Assembly (NCBI GenBank): GCA_029260155.1
Contig: JAJDDU010000036.1
Coordinates: 1-7,209, forward strand
From: Phycisphaerae bacterium
Lineage (GTDB): Bacteria; Planctomycetota; Phycisphaerae; UBA1845
DNA: 7,209 nt
Direction: 5' to 3'
The notes under the pieces are model-generated. The model saw only the letters and a list, made by a program, of their open reading frames with translations, was not told the DNA's origin and did no database searches. Of the stretch, positions 1-6,691 are shown one piece after another (the stretch's first letter is position 1; every line of letters starts with the position of its first letter). A program made the translations under genes and the position numbers.

Positions 1-162
1 TCGCCGCCAGGCGCTCCAGGCAGCGATCGACAACGGCAATCGGCGGTTATGGGCCGTCGTCAGGTTCCATCGTTCTGCCTCGGACAAGTCTACGATTGAA
101 CTGAGCTTGCCCTGGATTTCGTCGACCTTCGGTGTTTTCGGGCGTTCTGCACAGAGGTCCAT
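1..162 (-). CDS. Unrecognised protein, N-terminal part only (runs off the left edge)
   Basis: An open frame starts with ATG at 162 and stays open for 54 codons to the first base of the window, so only the N-terminus is visible. The peptide begins MDLCAERPK, continues through VDEIQGKLSSIVDLSEAERW and ends in a tryptophan- and arginine-rich stretch (AAWSAWRR). It looks like a soluble, partly helical protein, with no signal peptide or membrane segment. The composition looks coding, and the G-rich GGGGGCGAG just upstream could act as a weak ribosome binding site. An in-frame GTG at 180 is an alternative start, with a stop codon two codons before it. It lies 84 nt downstream of the response regulator on the same strand, so it may belong to the same transcript. 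I assign no function. The frame could be chance, but two competing frames here (a TTG-start ORF at 47-250 and a plus-strand frame at 2-277) look less protein-like. Confidence 0.5.
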   Translation of the reverse strand, partial: MDLCAERPKTPKVDEIQGKLSSIVDLSEAERWNLTTAHNRRLPLSIAAWSAWRR

Positions 163-246
163 ACTCGCTCGCCCCCACACGGTTCAGTGCACGACCTCGG
201 AAAGGCGAACAACTGAAACCAGTGTCAATCGTGAGTCGGGCATCAA

Positions 247-633
247 TCAACGGTCAACCGAGCGCACGCTCGCCTGAGTCAGATGACGAGTGATCATGGC
301 TACCAGCTCCACGATGTTGATCGGCTTGGCCATGTAGTCGTCGCAGCCCACCCTCAAGCACTTCTCTCGATCTCCGGCCATCGCATGGGCTGTAAGCGCG
401 ACGACTGGAACCGTCATCGTTTCGGGGTCGGACTTCAGATGCTGCGCAACGTCCCAGCCATCCATATCGGGCAGGCCCATGTCCAATAGAATCAGATCCG
501 GTCGCTGCGACCTGGCTTGAGCCAGCCCCTCCAGGCCGGTGGTCGCGTGAACCAAAATGTGCCCATCGTCCAGGACGTCTTCGATCAGATCAAAGTTGTC
601 CTGAGTGTCTTCGACGACGAGGATCGTACTCAT
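247..633 (-). CDS. Single-domain response regulator (receiver only)
   Basis: This 128-residue protein is one complete CheY/Spo0F-type receiver domain with no DNA-binding or enzymatic output. The phosphorylation residues are all present: acidic pair E8-D9 in ILVVEDTQDN, phospho-acceptor D51 in LILLDMGLPDMDGW, switch T81 in VVALTA, and K103 in YMAKPI. It should therefore be a functional phospho-acceptor in the cytoplasm, acting by protein contact or as a phosphotransfer intermediate or sink. Its ATG overlaps the stop of the upstream kinase in an ATGA, which implies translational coupling and makes that kinase the likely phosphodonor. A GGAG element lies seven bases before the ATG. The QDN-x-DL sequence after the first strand resembles the receiver at the N-terminus of the neighbouring kinase, and the DNA there is also close, which suggests duplication. 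Domain identity is certain. The partner and downstream target are inferred or unknown. Confidence 0.95.
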   Translation of the reverse strand: MSTILVVEDTQDNFDLIEDVLDDGHILVHATTGLEGLAQARSQRPDLILLDMGLPDMDGWDVAQHLKSDPETMTVPVVALTAHAMAGDREKCLRVGCDDYMAKPINIVELVAMITRHLTQASVRSVDR

Positions 634-2675
634 TGCTGTGCTCCAACTGTCTCGACGGGTGACTCGGCCATCACTTGCTCGGCGATGTCGAGTAGCAGAG
701 TCGGCGTCGATTCTCCGCGCTTGCGCAGAAACTCCTCAGGAGGACCGTCCACTACGCCCGTCATATCGCCCTCCCCTGCCCGCGGTATCACACCGACAAT
801 GTGAATGGGTGCCCATTCGGCGACACCGCGCGCACGTTCGATAAGCTCGAAGGCATCACAATTCTGCTCGCCCAAGTGAATGATCATCGTCGCAATACTC
901 CCGGACGTCAGCTCGCCAATGGCCCCCTGCGAGTCGGACGCGGTGCGAATATCCCGGAATCCGACCCCTACAAGCACATCACGGAACTCTGCACGAATGT
1001 CCTCGGAACCGGCCACGATCAGCGCAACCTGATTGCCCAGTCGAAATCCACTCACAGCATCGAGCACCGCGGTCCTGTCCCGCATATCGCAGATGAGACC
1101 GTCGAGCTCAAGGCAGCAGCCAAGCTGGTGATCTTCCGTCCACGCAGTCAACCAGAGGAGCGGTGGCGACAGCTCGGCCGCGAGTCGCAACATGGTCGCC
1201 GCCGCACCGCATCGGATATCGATCAACGCGCCAACGGGACGCCCTTCTTGGATCAGCCCGGGAGAGACGTCGCCCACATCGATATGGCGAACCTCGATCC
1301 CGTGTCTCGATAGATGGGTGCTGGCAAGATCAACCATCCCGATGTTGTCGGTGCAAACAAGAATCAATCCCGCGCTCTGGGGCGTTGCGAGCTCACGTGG
1401 GGAATCGTGATCCACGGCACACTGCCTGGCTCGCCGTGGCAGCCTGACCGCAAACGTAGAACCGCCGCCCAGATTGCTCCGAGCTTCGATCTCGCCGCCC
1501 ATGAGATCGCACAGACTCTTGCAGATTGCCAAGCCCAGTCCGGTCCCACCGGCTCGACGAGTGCTGGATGAGTCCACCTGCCGAAACGTGTCAAAGACGT
1601 AGGGCAAGTGCTCAGGTGCGATACCGACTCCAGTGTCGCGCACGGCGATGGAGACACTCTCATTCCCCTCGGATACTTCGAGTGTGATCGTTCCCCGTTC
1701 CGTGAACTTCGCAGCATTGCTGAGCAGATTCATGACCACTTGGCGCAGGCGTATTTCGTCACCCTCCCAGGTGAGCAGTGTGGACGGTATCCTGGATTCG
1801 AACGCGACCGGCTTGTCGCCGATCAGCGGCATCGCGAGTTCAACACACTCCGTCAGCACCATCGACAGTTTGACCGGGACGAAATCAAGCGTCAGCCTGC
1901 CGGCTTCTATCTTGGAGAGATCGAGGATGTCGTTGATGAGGGCAAGAAGCAGTCTTCCGTTGCGACCGACTTTCTCAAGACGCTTCGCCTGCCGCTCGGT
2001 CGGGGGCTCGTACTCATCAGAACTTAAGAGATCCGTGAACCCGATGATGGAGTTCATGGGCGTCCTTAGCTCATGGGACATCTTGGCGAGAAACTCGCTC
2101 TTGATGCGATTGGCACGCCTCAACTCTTCCGATTTCCGCATGAGTTGGGTGCGATGGTCCAGCATTTGCTGGTACGTCTCGGCCAACCGATCGCTGATGG
2201 CTGAGAGGCTTTCGTTCTGTTCGACGAGCGCTCTTTGGACAGTCAGATATCCGTTTTCCGCTTCGCGCAGGTGGAGCATGACGCGCACACGCGCCAAGAG
2301 TTCCGCTCGATCGAAAGGTTTGACAATGTAATCATACCCTCCACGGTCCAGCCCCTCGATCACACTCGCCCTCGAGGTGCGTTCTGCCGTCAGGAATATG
2401 ATGGGGACATTCCGGATGTCCGGCTCCCGTCGCAGCCGACGGCAGAGCTCAAACCCGTCGACATCGGGCATGTGCACATCGAGAATAAGGAGATCGAACA
2501 CCGCCTCCGAAGCCAGCTTCAGCGCGATCTCGGCGTCACGGGCGGTCGTGACCCTCCACGGGCCATCCTCAAGAACCTCGACCATCAGATCGAGATTGTC
2601 CTGAGAGTCATCGACGACGAGGATCGCGTGACCGTTCGGCGATGCAACGCTAGGCGGCGGTCGGGGGATGTTCAC
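630..2675 (-). CDS. Soluble hybrid histidine kinase: REC - HisKA - HATPase - two degenerate receivers
   Basis: This 681-residue cytoplasmic kinase has no membrane segment. Residues 17-135 form an intact receiver (D22-D23, phospho-acceptor D66, T96, K119). A coiled-coil-like helix at about 137-190 leads to the dimerisation domain with the phospho-accepting H201 in SHELRTPMN. The ATPase domain spans about 300-413, with N320, D347-TGVG and GGTGLGL at 376-382. Two receiver-like domains follow. The first (about 436-540) keeps one acid (D443), D486 and T510 but has C529 where the lysine belongs. The second (about 550-670) has A-G in place of the acidic pair and H600 in place of the Asp, though K652 may be retained. 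The GTG start is fixed by a strong GGAGGAGG element and a 4-nt GTGA overlap with the upstream kinase. The intact N-terminal receiver suggests it takes phosphate or contact signals from another protein, plausibly the upstream kinase. The kinase assignment is firm; signal flow is inferred. Confidence 0.95.
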   Translation of the reverse strand: MNIPRPPPSVASPNGHAILVVDDSQDNLDLMVEVLEDGPWRVTTARDAEIALKLASEAVFDLLILDVHMPDVDGFELCRRLRREPDIRNVPIIFLTAERTSRASVIEGLDRGGYDYIVKPFDRAELLARVRVMLHLREAENGYLTVQRALVEQNESLSAISDRLAETYQQMLDHRTQLMRKSEELRRANRIKSEFLAKMSHELRTPMNSIIGFTDLLSSDEYEPPTERQAKRLEKVGRNGRLLLALINDILDLSKIEAGRLTLDFVPVKLSMVLTECVELAMPLIGDKPVAFESRIPSTLLTWEGDEIRLRQVVMNLLSNAAKFTERGTITLEVSEGNESVSIAVRDTGVGIAPEHLPYVFDTFRQVDSSSTRRAGGTGLGLAICKSLCDLMGGEIEARSNLGGGSTFAVRLPRRARQCAVDHDSPRELATPQSAGLILVCTDNIGMVDLASTHLSRHGIEVRHIDVGDVSPGLIQEGRPVGALIDIRCGAAATMLRLAAELSPPLLWLTAWTEDHQLGCCLELDGLICDMRDRTAVLDAVSGFRLGNQVALIVAGSEDIRAEFRDVLVGVGFRDIRTASDSQGAIGELTSGSIATMIIHLGEQNCDAFELIERARGVAEWAPIHIVGVIPRAGEGDMTGVVDGPPEEFLRKRGESTPTLLLDIAEQVMAESPVETVGAQQ
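641..646 (-). promoter_or_regulatory. Ribosome binding site of the response regulator
   Basis: TTGGAG on the minus strand lies seven bases before the ATG at 633, inside the last codons of the upstream kinase gene. It supports this start and fits coupled translation across the ATGA overlap. Confidence 0.6.
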
Positions 2676-5062
2676 GACAACACCTCCTCCAACTCATGCT
2701 CCGTAGCCAGCGATGCAGCTGCGGCAAAAGACTGCATCATGACGTGATCGAAGCTCTCCCCGTGCATCGCGAGATGACTGCTGAACCTCGCCTGGAAGGT
2801 GGCAACTTGGTCCGGAGTGCATTCCCGGGGGATCACCGCCACTGATCGGGGAGCATCGCCGGGCAAAGCGATTCGCAGGCGGTGCGCCAGTTCGAATGCT
2901 TGGGCGTTCGCGTCGGTCAGATCGGACAGGACGGCATCGAATCGATTCTCGGCCGCCAGAACGAGCGCCTGGTCGCTGGAGTTGGCCGCCATCATCTCTA
3001 TATCCGGGAACTCCGCCAGCATGTCGCACAAGTCGTCGTTTAGTGCGCTACCCTCTAGCGCCAACAGGCATCGGAGCATGTCCGCGCGCCGCCCGCCGTG
3101 CACTATGCGCCGAAGTGTGTCCTTCCCCAGCGGCAGTACCAGGCAGTCATCAAAGGCGACGAAAGCACACTGGCTCTCGATCATACCCAAGAGTCCGAAT
3201 GGAATGCCGGCAGTGCCACGGTGGGTCTTGAGTTCCCCCAGAAAACGGAGGGCGTCTGGCCAGAGAGGATCCAGCCACATCATGACGGGGCGACGTTTCT
3301 GACAATAGTCGATCGCCTGTGTGACATTGTCCACACATTCGATCCGAGGCGCCGATGCTGTAACGACCTGCGCAACACGCCGCGATTCGGTTTCGTTGCC
3401 AACGAACAGGATCGTACCGTTCCCGCCATGTAAAGACCCCGCATCGTGCCGAGCCAGTCCGGGTTCTCGAATCGGCAGAATCACGGTGAAGCACGAACCG
3501 GCGCCGAGCGTGCTTGAGGCAATGACTTGCCCGTCCATGAGATCACACAGCTTTCGGCAAATCGAGAGACCCAATCCCGTCCCGCCCGCCCGCCGCGTGC
3601 TAGAGGAATCCACTTGCTCGAATTCGCCAAAGACGGTGGAAAGATGGTCTTCCGCAATGCCTATACCAGTGTCTTCCACCTCTATTACGAGGGAACCGGC
3701 ATCGGTCTTGGCACGCAGCTCAATGTGACCCGATTCGGTGAATTTCGCGGCGTTGCTCAGCAGGTTTGTGATGATCTGGCGGAGCCGAATCGCATCACCG
3801 ATCCAAGGAAACTCGCCTACCGCCGCCTCATCCACCCGCCAACGGAGCTCAACGCGGTCGTTCTTGACGAGCGGCCGAATCAACTCGGCACACTCTCGGA
3901 TTACCGCAGACACGTCGACCTCTCCGCAGTCCAGAGTCAACCGGTCGGCCTCGATCTTGGAAATGTCGAGGATGTCGTTGATCAGCTCCAGTAGGTTCTT
4001 CGAGTTTCGATGTACCTTCTCAAGACGACGAGCACGCTTCGCGCCTGGAGGATCCTTCGTGTCATCAATCATCATTTCCGAAAACCCAATGATCGAGTTC
4101 AGCGGAGTACGCAGTTCGTGCGACATCTTGGCCAGAAACTCGCTCTTGGTTCGGTTCGCGAATTGCGCCTCTTGATTGGCTTCCGCGGCTCGATAGGCGG
4201 CATCGCGCAGTTCTACATTCGCTCCTGCCAGCGCCTGGGTCCGCTCCGCTACCAGATTCTCCAGGTTGTTGTGATGTTGCCTCAGTTCCCCTTCGGCGCG
4301 ATTACGCTCGGAGACACGCTGCTCGATGCGCCGCGCGCCCAGTATGACCCCGCCACCCCCCAAGACCCACAGCAAACCGTGTCCCGCCGCCGAGGCAAAC
4401 ATCTGACCCTGGGCAATCACCCGCAATGGCGCCATCGGGACCGATACACTCATCCCGCCCCGGATGTCTCCGACCTCGTATCCCTGGGCGCGATGACACT
4501 CCAGACAACCCGCCTCGGTAACGAGCGGGCGCATCAATCGCATGTATTCCTCACCGTCAAGCGGCTGAAGTGAGCTGATTTCCTTCTCGCCGCGCTCGAA
4601 AGAACGCAGAGCCTCAGCCTCCCACGGATCCGGAGCGTTTTCCGGACGAATCGGATTCAAGCTGGTGATGTGGCCGCGAACGCCAAGATGCCCCTCGGTC
4701 ATCTCGTGGACCTGGCGCGTCATATACGCGGGGTTTACAAGAGTAAACGTCGTCCCGTCGGGTCCGGTGATTTCGCGATTCGGCACACCGAGGTACTTAT
4801 TCGGCGGTGTTCTGTCGGACTGCGGCACGTACACGCCACCGTGTCCGGCATTCCACCGGCGATAGATCACGTCCTTCTCGTGGGCTACTCGCGCTTCCGC
4901 CCGGGCGACTTCCAACGTCGCCTGCTTCTGCCGACCGAAGTTCCAGATCAGCGAAGCTGCGACGATGACAGTCCACGTAACACCCAATACCCACGCGTAG
5001 CGCCGCGCGGGAATCACTCCGTTCTCTGCTCGGTCTGGACATTCGCGCATTGGTTCGGTCAT
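2672..5062 (-). CDS. Membrane sensor histidine kinase with periplasmic c-heme Tll0287-like (DUF3365) domain and two degenerate receivers
   Basis: From the ATG chosen here this is a 796-residue protein. Residues 21-42 form a membrane helix. Residues about 55-212 form the periplasmic sensor, with the DUF3365 hallmarks SLNPIRPENAPDPWE, the c-type heme motif C186-LE-C189-H190, and GGMSVSVPM. A second membrane helix lies at about 222-244. No HAMP domain is evident, and a coiled coil at about 250-300 leads to the H-box with H315 in SHELRTPLN. The ATPase domain has N437, D464-TGIG and GGTGLGL at 493-499. Two receiver-like domains end the protein. The first keeps D598 but has G555-N556 for the acidic pair and L643 for the lysine. 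The second keeps D714 but has E-G for the pair, P745 for the switch residue and M766 for the lysine. The frame could extend to an ATG at 5194, but those 44 extra residues do not look coding. A possible leader ORF ends in an ATGA overlap with the chosen start. Redox, small-ligand or heme sensing is inferred. Confidence 0.92.
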   Translation of the reverse strand: MTEPMRECPDRAENGVIPARRYAWVLGVTWTVIVAASLIWNFGRQKQATLEVARAEARVAHEKDVIYRRWNAGHGGVYVPQSDRTPPNKYLGVPNREITGPDGTTFTLVNPAYMTRQVHEMTEGHLGVRGHITSLNPIRPENAPDPWEAEALRSFERGEKEISSLQPLDGEEYMRLMRPLVTEAGCLECHRAQGYEVGDIRGGMSVSVPMAPLRVIAQGQMFASAAGHGLLWVLGGGGVILGARRIEQRVSERNRAEGELRQHHNNLENLVAERTQALAGANVELRDAAYRAAEANQEAQFANRTKSEFLAKMSHELRTPLNSIIGFSEMMIDDTKDPPGAKRARRLEKVHRNSKNLLELINDILDISKIEADRLTLDCGEVDVSAVIRECAELIRPLVKNDRVELRWRVDEAAVGEFPWIGDAIRLRQIITNLLSNAAKFTESGHIELRAKTDAGSLVIEVEDTGIGIAEDHLSTVFGEFEQVDSSSTRRAGGTGLGLSICRKLCDLMDGQVIASSTLGAGSCFTVILPIREPGLARHDAGSLHGGNGTILFVGNETESRRVAQVVTASAPRIECVDNVTQAIDYCQKRRPVMMWLDPLWPDALRFLGELKTHRGTAGIPFGLLGMIESQCAFVAFDDCLVLPLGKDTLRRIVHGGRRADMLRCLLALEGSALNDDLCDMLAEFPDIEMMAANSSDQALVLAAENRFDAVLSDLTDANAQAFELAHRLRIALPGDAPRSVAVIPRECTPDQVATFQARFSSHLAMHGESFDHVMMQSFAAAASLATEHELEEVLS
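2681..2690 (-). promoter_or_regulatory. Strong ribosome binding site of the soluble kinase
   Basis: GGAGGAGGTG on the minus strand lies five bases before the GTG at 2675. It sits inside the last codons of the upstream kinase gene (residues EEVLS). It decides for the GTG start and supports high, coupled translation. It is the best Shine-Dalgarno sequence I saw in the window. Confidence 0.85.
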
Positions 5063-5124
5063 TGCTTGTCGAAGATCATCACACGGATTAAGGACTTCCC
5101 CACCACGTTGAACATGACCCGCAC
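5059..5124 (-). CDS. Possible 21-codon leader ORF coupled to the heme-sensor kinase
   Basis: A short frame starts with GTG at 5124 (or ATG at 5115) and ends in a TGA that overlaps the kinase ATG as ATGA, the same kind of junction found at the two downstream gene borders. GAGGA lies four bases before the GTG. The predicted peptide (VMFNVVGKSLIRVMIFDKQ at its end) looks protein-like and its third codon positions are GC-rich. The frame continues open for about 12 codons further upstream, without a good start, as far as a TGA, so it could also be the tail of a decayed gene. No ribosome binding site stands before the kinase ATG itself, and coupling to this leader would explain that. Chance cannot be excluded at this length. 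Confidence 0.3.
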   Translation of the reverse strand: MRVMFNVVGKSLIRVMIFDKQ

Positions 5125-5399
5125 GCCGTCCTCTTGCCCCTGTCCGCAAGCCGTCAGGCCGCGTCACGCATGAGTCACAGCAGTCCACCTCCATCGTCGA
5201 CTGTTCAGCGGCTAAACTCCATACGCACGCTCCACCGTCCGTTCGGCGAACGCGGGAGAGTTCCCGGTATCACAATCAATACGCTTATCGGCCGTCGCGC
5301 ACAGGAGGCTCAGGGTGAAGATGTGCGTCCCGCCAGTCCGAGGCGCGCTACCAGCAAGGGCAGTCACCGGGCGAAACAGTATCGGAACAGCGCATGGAA
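5063..5399. other. Spacer of about 340 bases upstream of the signalling operon
   Basis: This stretch separates the Rieske gene from the heme-sensor kinase and is the likely place for the operon promoter. It contains the possible leader ORF at its left end and a perfect inverted repeat at 5240-5252. I see no convincing -35/-10 pair for a housekeeping sigma factor and no hairpin followed by a U-run after the Rieske stop. Short frames are open on both strands (for example minus 5212-5367 and plus 5134-5442), but none shows a recognisable domain or a good start signal. Confidence 0.6.
5240..5252. repeat. 13-bp perfect inverted repeat, candidate operator
   Basis: CGTTCG-G-CGAACG is a perfect 6+1+6 palindrome in the spacer about 180 bases upstream of the heme-sensor kinase. 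A dimeric regulator could bind it, or it could form a small hairpin in the leader. It is the reverse arrangement of the GAAC-N4-GTTC core of Gram-positive-type LexA boxes, so I do not call it one. Short palindromes also occur by chance in GC-rich DNA. Confidence 0.3.
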
Positions 5400-5735
5400 T
5401 CAGCCGCGAGGAACATGTTCCGAAGCAGGAATATCCGCATAGACGAACCCGTCGCGCACCTCGGCTGGATACCGGCGAACCCGCGCCTGCGGAGAATCAA
5501 CGCATGCGCCCGTCGCCAGATCGAATTCCCAGTGATGCCATGGGCAGACGACGACACCTCCGCGCACCTTGCCCCCCGACAAGTTGCCGCTCGCGTGCGG
5601 GCACGAGTTGTCGATCACGATTACCTGCGGCGAAGCGTCGAACCGAAACACCGCCAGCTCCCGGCCGGCATGTTCCACAAAAGCCCCACCGTCAACGGAA
5701 CATCGCCGCAGTTCAACGAGTTTGACGTACGCCAT
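5400..5735 (-). CDS. Small Rieske [2Fe-2S] ferredoxin-like protein
   Basis: This 111-residue protein is a single Rieske domain. Its two cluster-binding boxes are C45-P-H47 and C64-PW-H67, separated by 16 residues, which matches the CxH-x(15-17)-CxxH pattern. Sequence around the second box (WHHWEFDLATGACV) is typical of NirD-like and dioxygenase-ferredoxin Rieske proteins. It should be a soluble one-electron carrier in the cytoplasm, as no signal peptide or Tat motif is visible. The ATG at 5735 is chosen because family members begin just before the first strand (here AYVKLVEL). The frame extends to a GTG at 5807, but the 24 added residues look non-coding, and neither start has a clear ribosome binding site. 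No oxygenase, reductase or nitrite reductase subunit is visible, so its partner is unknown. It lies 92 nt after the lipoprotein gene on the same strand. Confidence 0.9.
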   Translation of the reverse strand: MAYVKLVELRRCSVDGGAFVEHAGRELAVFRFDASPQVIVIDNSCPHASGNLSGGKVRGGVVVCPWHHWEFDLATGACVDSPQARVRRYPAEVRDGFVYADIPASEHVPRG

Positions 5736-5827
5736 AGCCAAGGCAGTCCAAAAATGCGCAAGCAAACGCCCTCGGTTGCCACTCAGGCCACGCCGAAGGC
5801 GGAACACTCATACGCTGCGATAGGGCC

Positions 5828-6106
5828 CTACCGCTCGGTCCAACGCGTCAATCGCGTCGGCCTGTTCGTCTGGTACAGCATGTCGAGATCATCAAAGAGG
5901 GCGCGTTGATCCAAATCGATCGTCGCGTTGATTGTGTGAAGATGATCACCGGTCGACTGCGTCACAGTCGGACCCAGGTCGTGACGCATCATCACCACCT
6001 TGCCAACGTACGCAGCGCGGGCAACACTTCGCCCCGTGCAGCCCATCGACATCAAGAACACGCCGCAAAGCCCGACGCACATCACACCGCTGAATAGACG
6101 CTTCAT
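5828..6106 (-). CDS. Small putative lipoprotein of unknown function
   Basis: This 92-residue protein starts with a short basic N-region (MKR), a hydrophobic stretch at about 4-19 and a lipobox-like SMGC with the candidate lipidated cysteine at residue 23, so export and lipid anchoring are likely. The lipobox is imperfect, with Met at -2. The mature part is only about 70 residues. It ends in an acidic-then-basic segment (DLDMLYQTNRPTRLTRW) that looks like the most conserved part; I recall similar tails in small planctomycete proteins but cannot confirm this here. An AGGGA element nine bases before the ATG supports the start. No enzymatic motif is visible. It lies between the second cysteine-cluster gene (110 nt upstream) and the Rieske gene (92 nt downstream), all co-directional. 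Confidence 0.8.
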   Translation of the reverse strand: MKRLFSGVMCVGLCGVFLMSMGCTGRSVARAAYVGKVVMMRHDLGPTVTQSTGDHLHTINATIDLDQRALFDDLDMLYQTNRPTRLTRWTER

Positions 6107-6216
6107 GTTTCCGATTCCCTACATCCCACCGCCGCTTGACGGAACAACCTCCGCGCCACCGCCGCAAGCCCGAAATCCTAGAGACACCAACCCCGCGTGT
6201 CAATCGCAACATCTGC

Positions 6217-6687
6217 TCAACGCGAAACAGCCCCGGAATCCAACTCCCCCAACGCGCCAAGCCACTCGACGTACGCATACGGCACATTGAACCGACGGTG
6301 CAATTCCTTGATCGCAAGCAGCGTTGCCTCCGTCTCATCCGGCTGCCAGCCCTGACTCGCCGGATCACAATAAAAGACCCGACAGCCCATCGGCCGTGCA
6401 TCCCGCGCCTCGCAACGCCCCTCCCGATGATAAGGACACGTTCCGCGCTCGCCACCCCCATCAGGCGCCGGACCCCGCAACGCCACGAAATACGCCAACT
6501 CCACAGGCGTCACGAACAACTTGTGCCCAAACGCCGCAAAACGGCAGCAATCACCGCGATTAATACAAACAGGTACTCGCCCCGCCACGCGCGCGTCCAA
6601 CGCACCGTACACCTCACCCACCGCCTCGATGAACGCTTCGTCCTCAGCCAGCGACAGAATCTCGACAATCGGAAGATGCGCACCCAC
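6217..6687 (-). CDS. YkgJ-like cysteine-cluster protein (second, divergent copy)
   Basis: From the GTG chosen here the protein has 156 residues. Its cysteines are arranged as C41-x5-C47-C48 followed by C84, C92, C102 and C107 (CRVFYCD). This resembles the YkgJ/UPF0153 group, whose conserved cysteines are thought to chelate zinc or iron or hold an Fe-S cluster. The usual CxxCxxCC entry motif is reduced: one cysteine is missing and the spacing is longer, although CCRF and the later RPMGCRVFYCD block are clear. The longest frame begins at a TTG at 6732 inside the upstream gene, but those 15 residues only mirror that gene. The GTG lies four bases after the upstream stop, so the two genes are almost certainly co-translated. 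The biochemical role of the family is not settled, and the metal preference here is unknown. Confidence 0.85.
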   Translation of the reverse strand: MGAHLPIVEILSLAEDEAFIEAVGEVYGALDARVAGRVPVCINRGDCCRFAAFGHKLFVTPVELAYFVALRGPAPDGGGERGTCPYHREGRCEARDARPMGCRVFYCDPASQGWQPDETEATLLAIKELHRRFNVPYAYVEWLGALGELDSGAVSR

Positions 6688-6691
6688 CCCG

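Noticed and set aside
47..250. Minus-strand TTG-start ORF of 67 residues overlapping the response regulator stop
   Set aside because: Its composition is poor and it competes with the more protein-like ATG frame at 1-162.
2..277. Plus-strand frame open from the left edge
   Set aside because: The first part looks passable, but the rest is low-quality Ser/Thr/Arg sequence and it would run into the response regulator gene. The minus-strand frame is preferred.
1633..2331. Plus-strand ORF of 232 residues
   Set aside because: It is antisense to the kinase domain, Ser/Arg-rich with no recognisable fold, whereas the minus strand encodes clear kinase motifs.
5063..5194. N-terminal extension of the heme-sensor kinase to an ATG at 5194
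   Set aside because: The added 44 residues are rich in Cys, Arg and Gly and look non-coding. They delay the membrane helix, which sits naturally near the N-terminus with the start at 5062.
5212..5367. Minus-strand GTG-start frame of 51 codons in the spacer
   Set aside because: It has no ribosome binding site, no motif and no conservation evidence.
5134..5442. Plus-strand ORF of 102 residues across the spacer
   Set aside because: It overlaps the end of the Rieske gene antisense and is Arg/Ser-rich, without recognisable features.
5954..5970. Hairpin CGACTG-cgtca-CAGTCG
   Set aside because: It lies inside the lipoprotein coding region with no U-run, so it is probably incidental.
6183..6201. 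GACAC/GTGTC stem with a 9-base loop after the second cysteine-cluster gene
   Set aside because: The stem is only five pairs and has no U-run, too weak for a terminator call.
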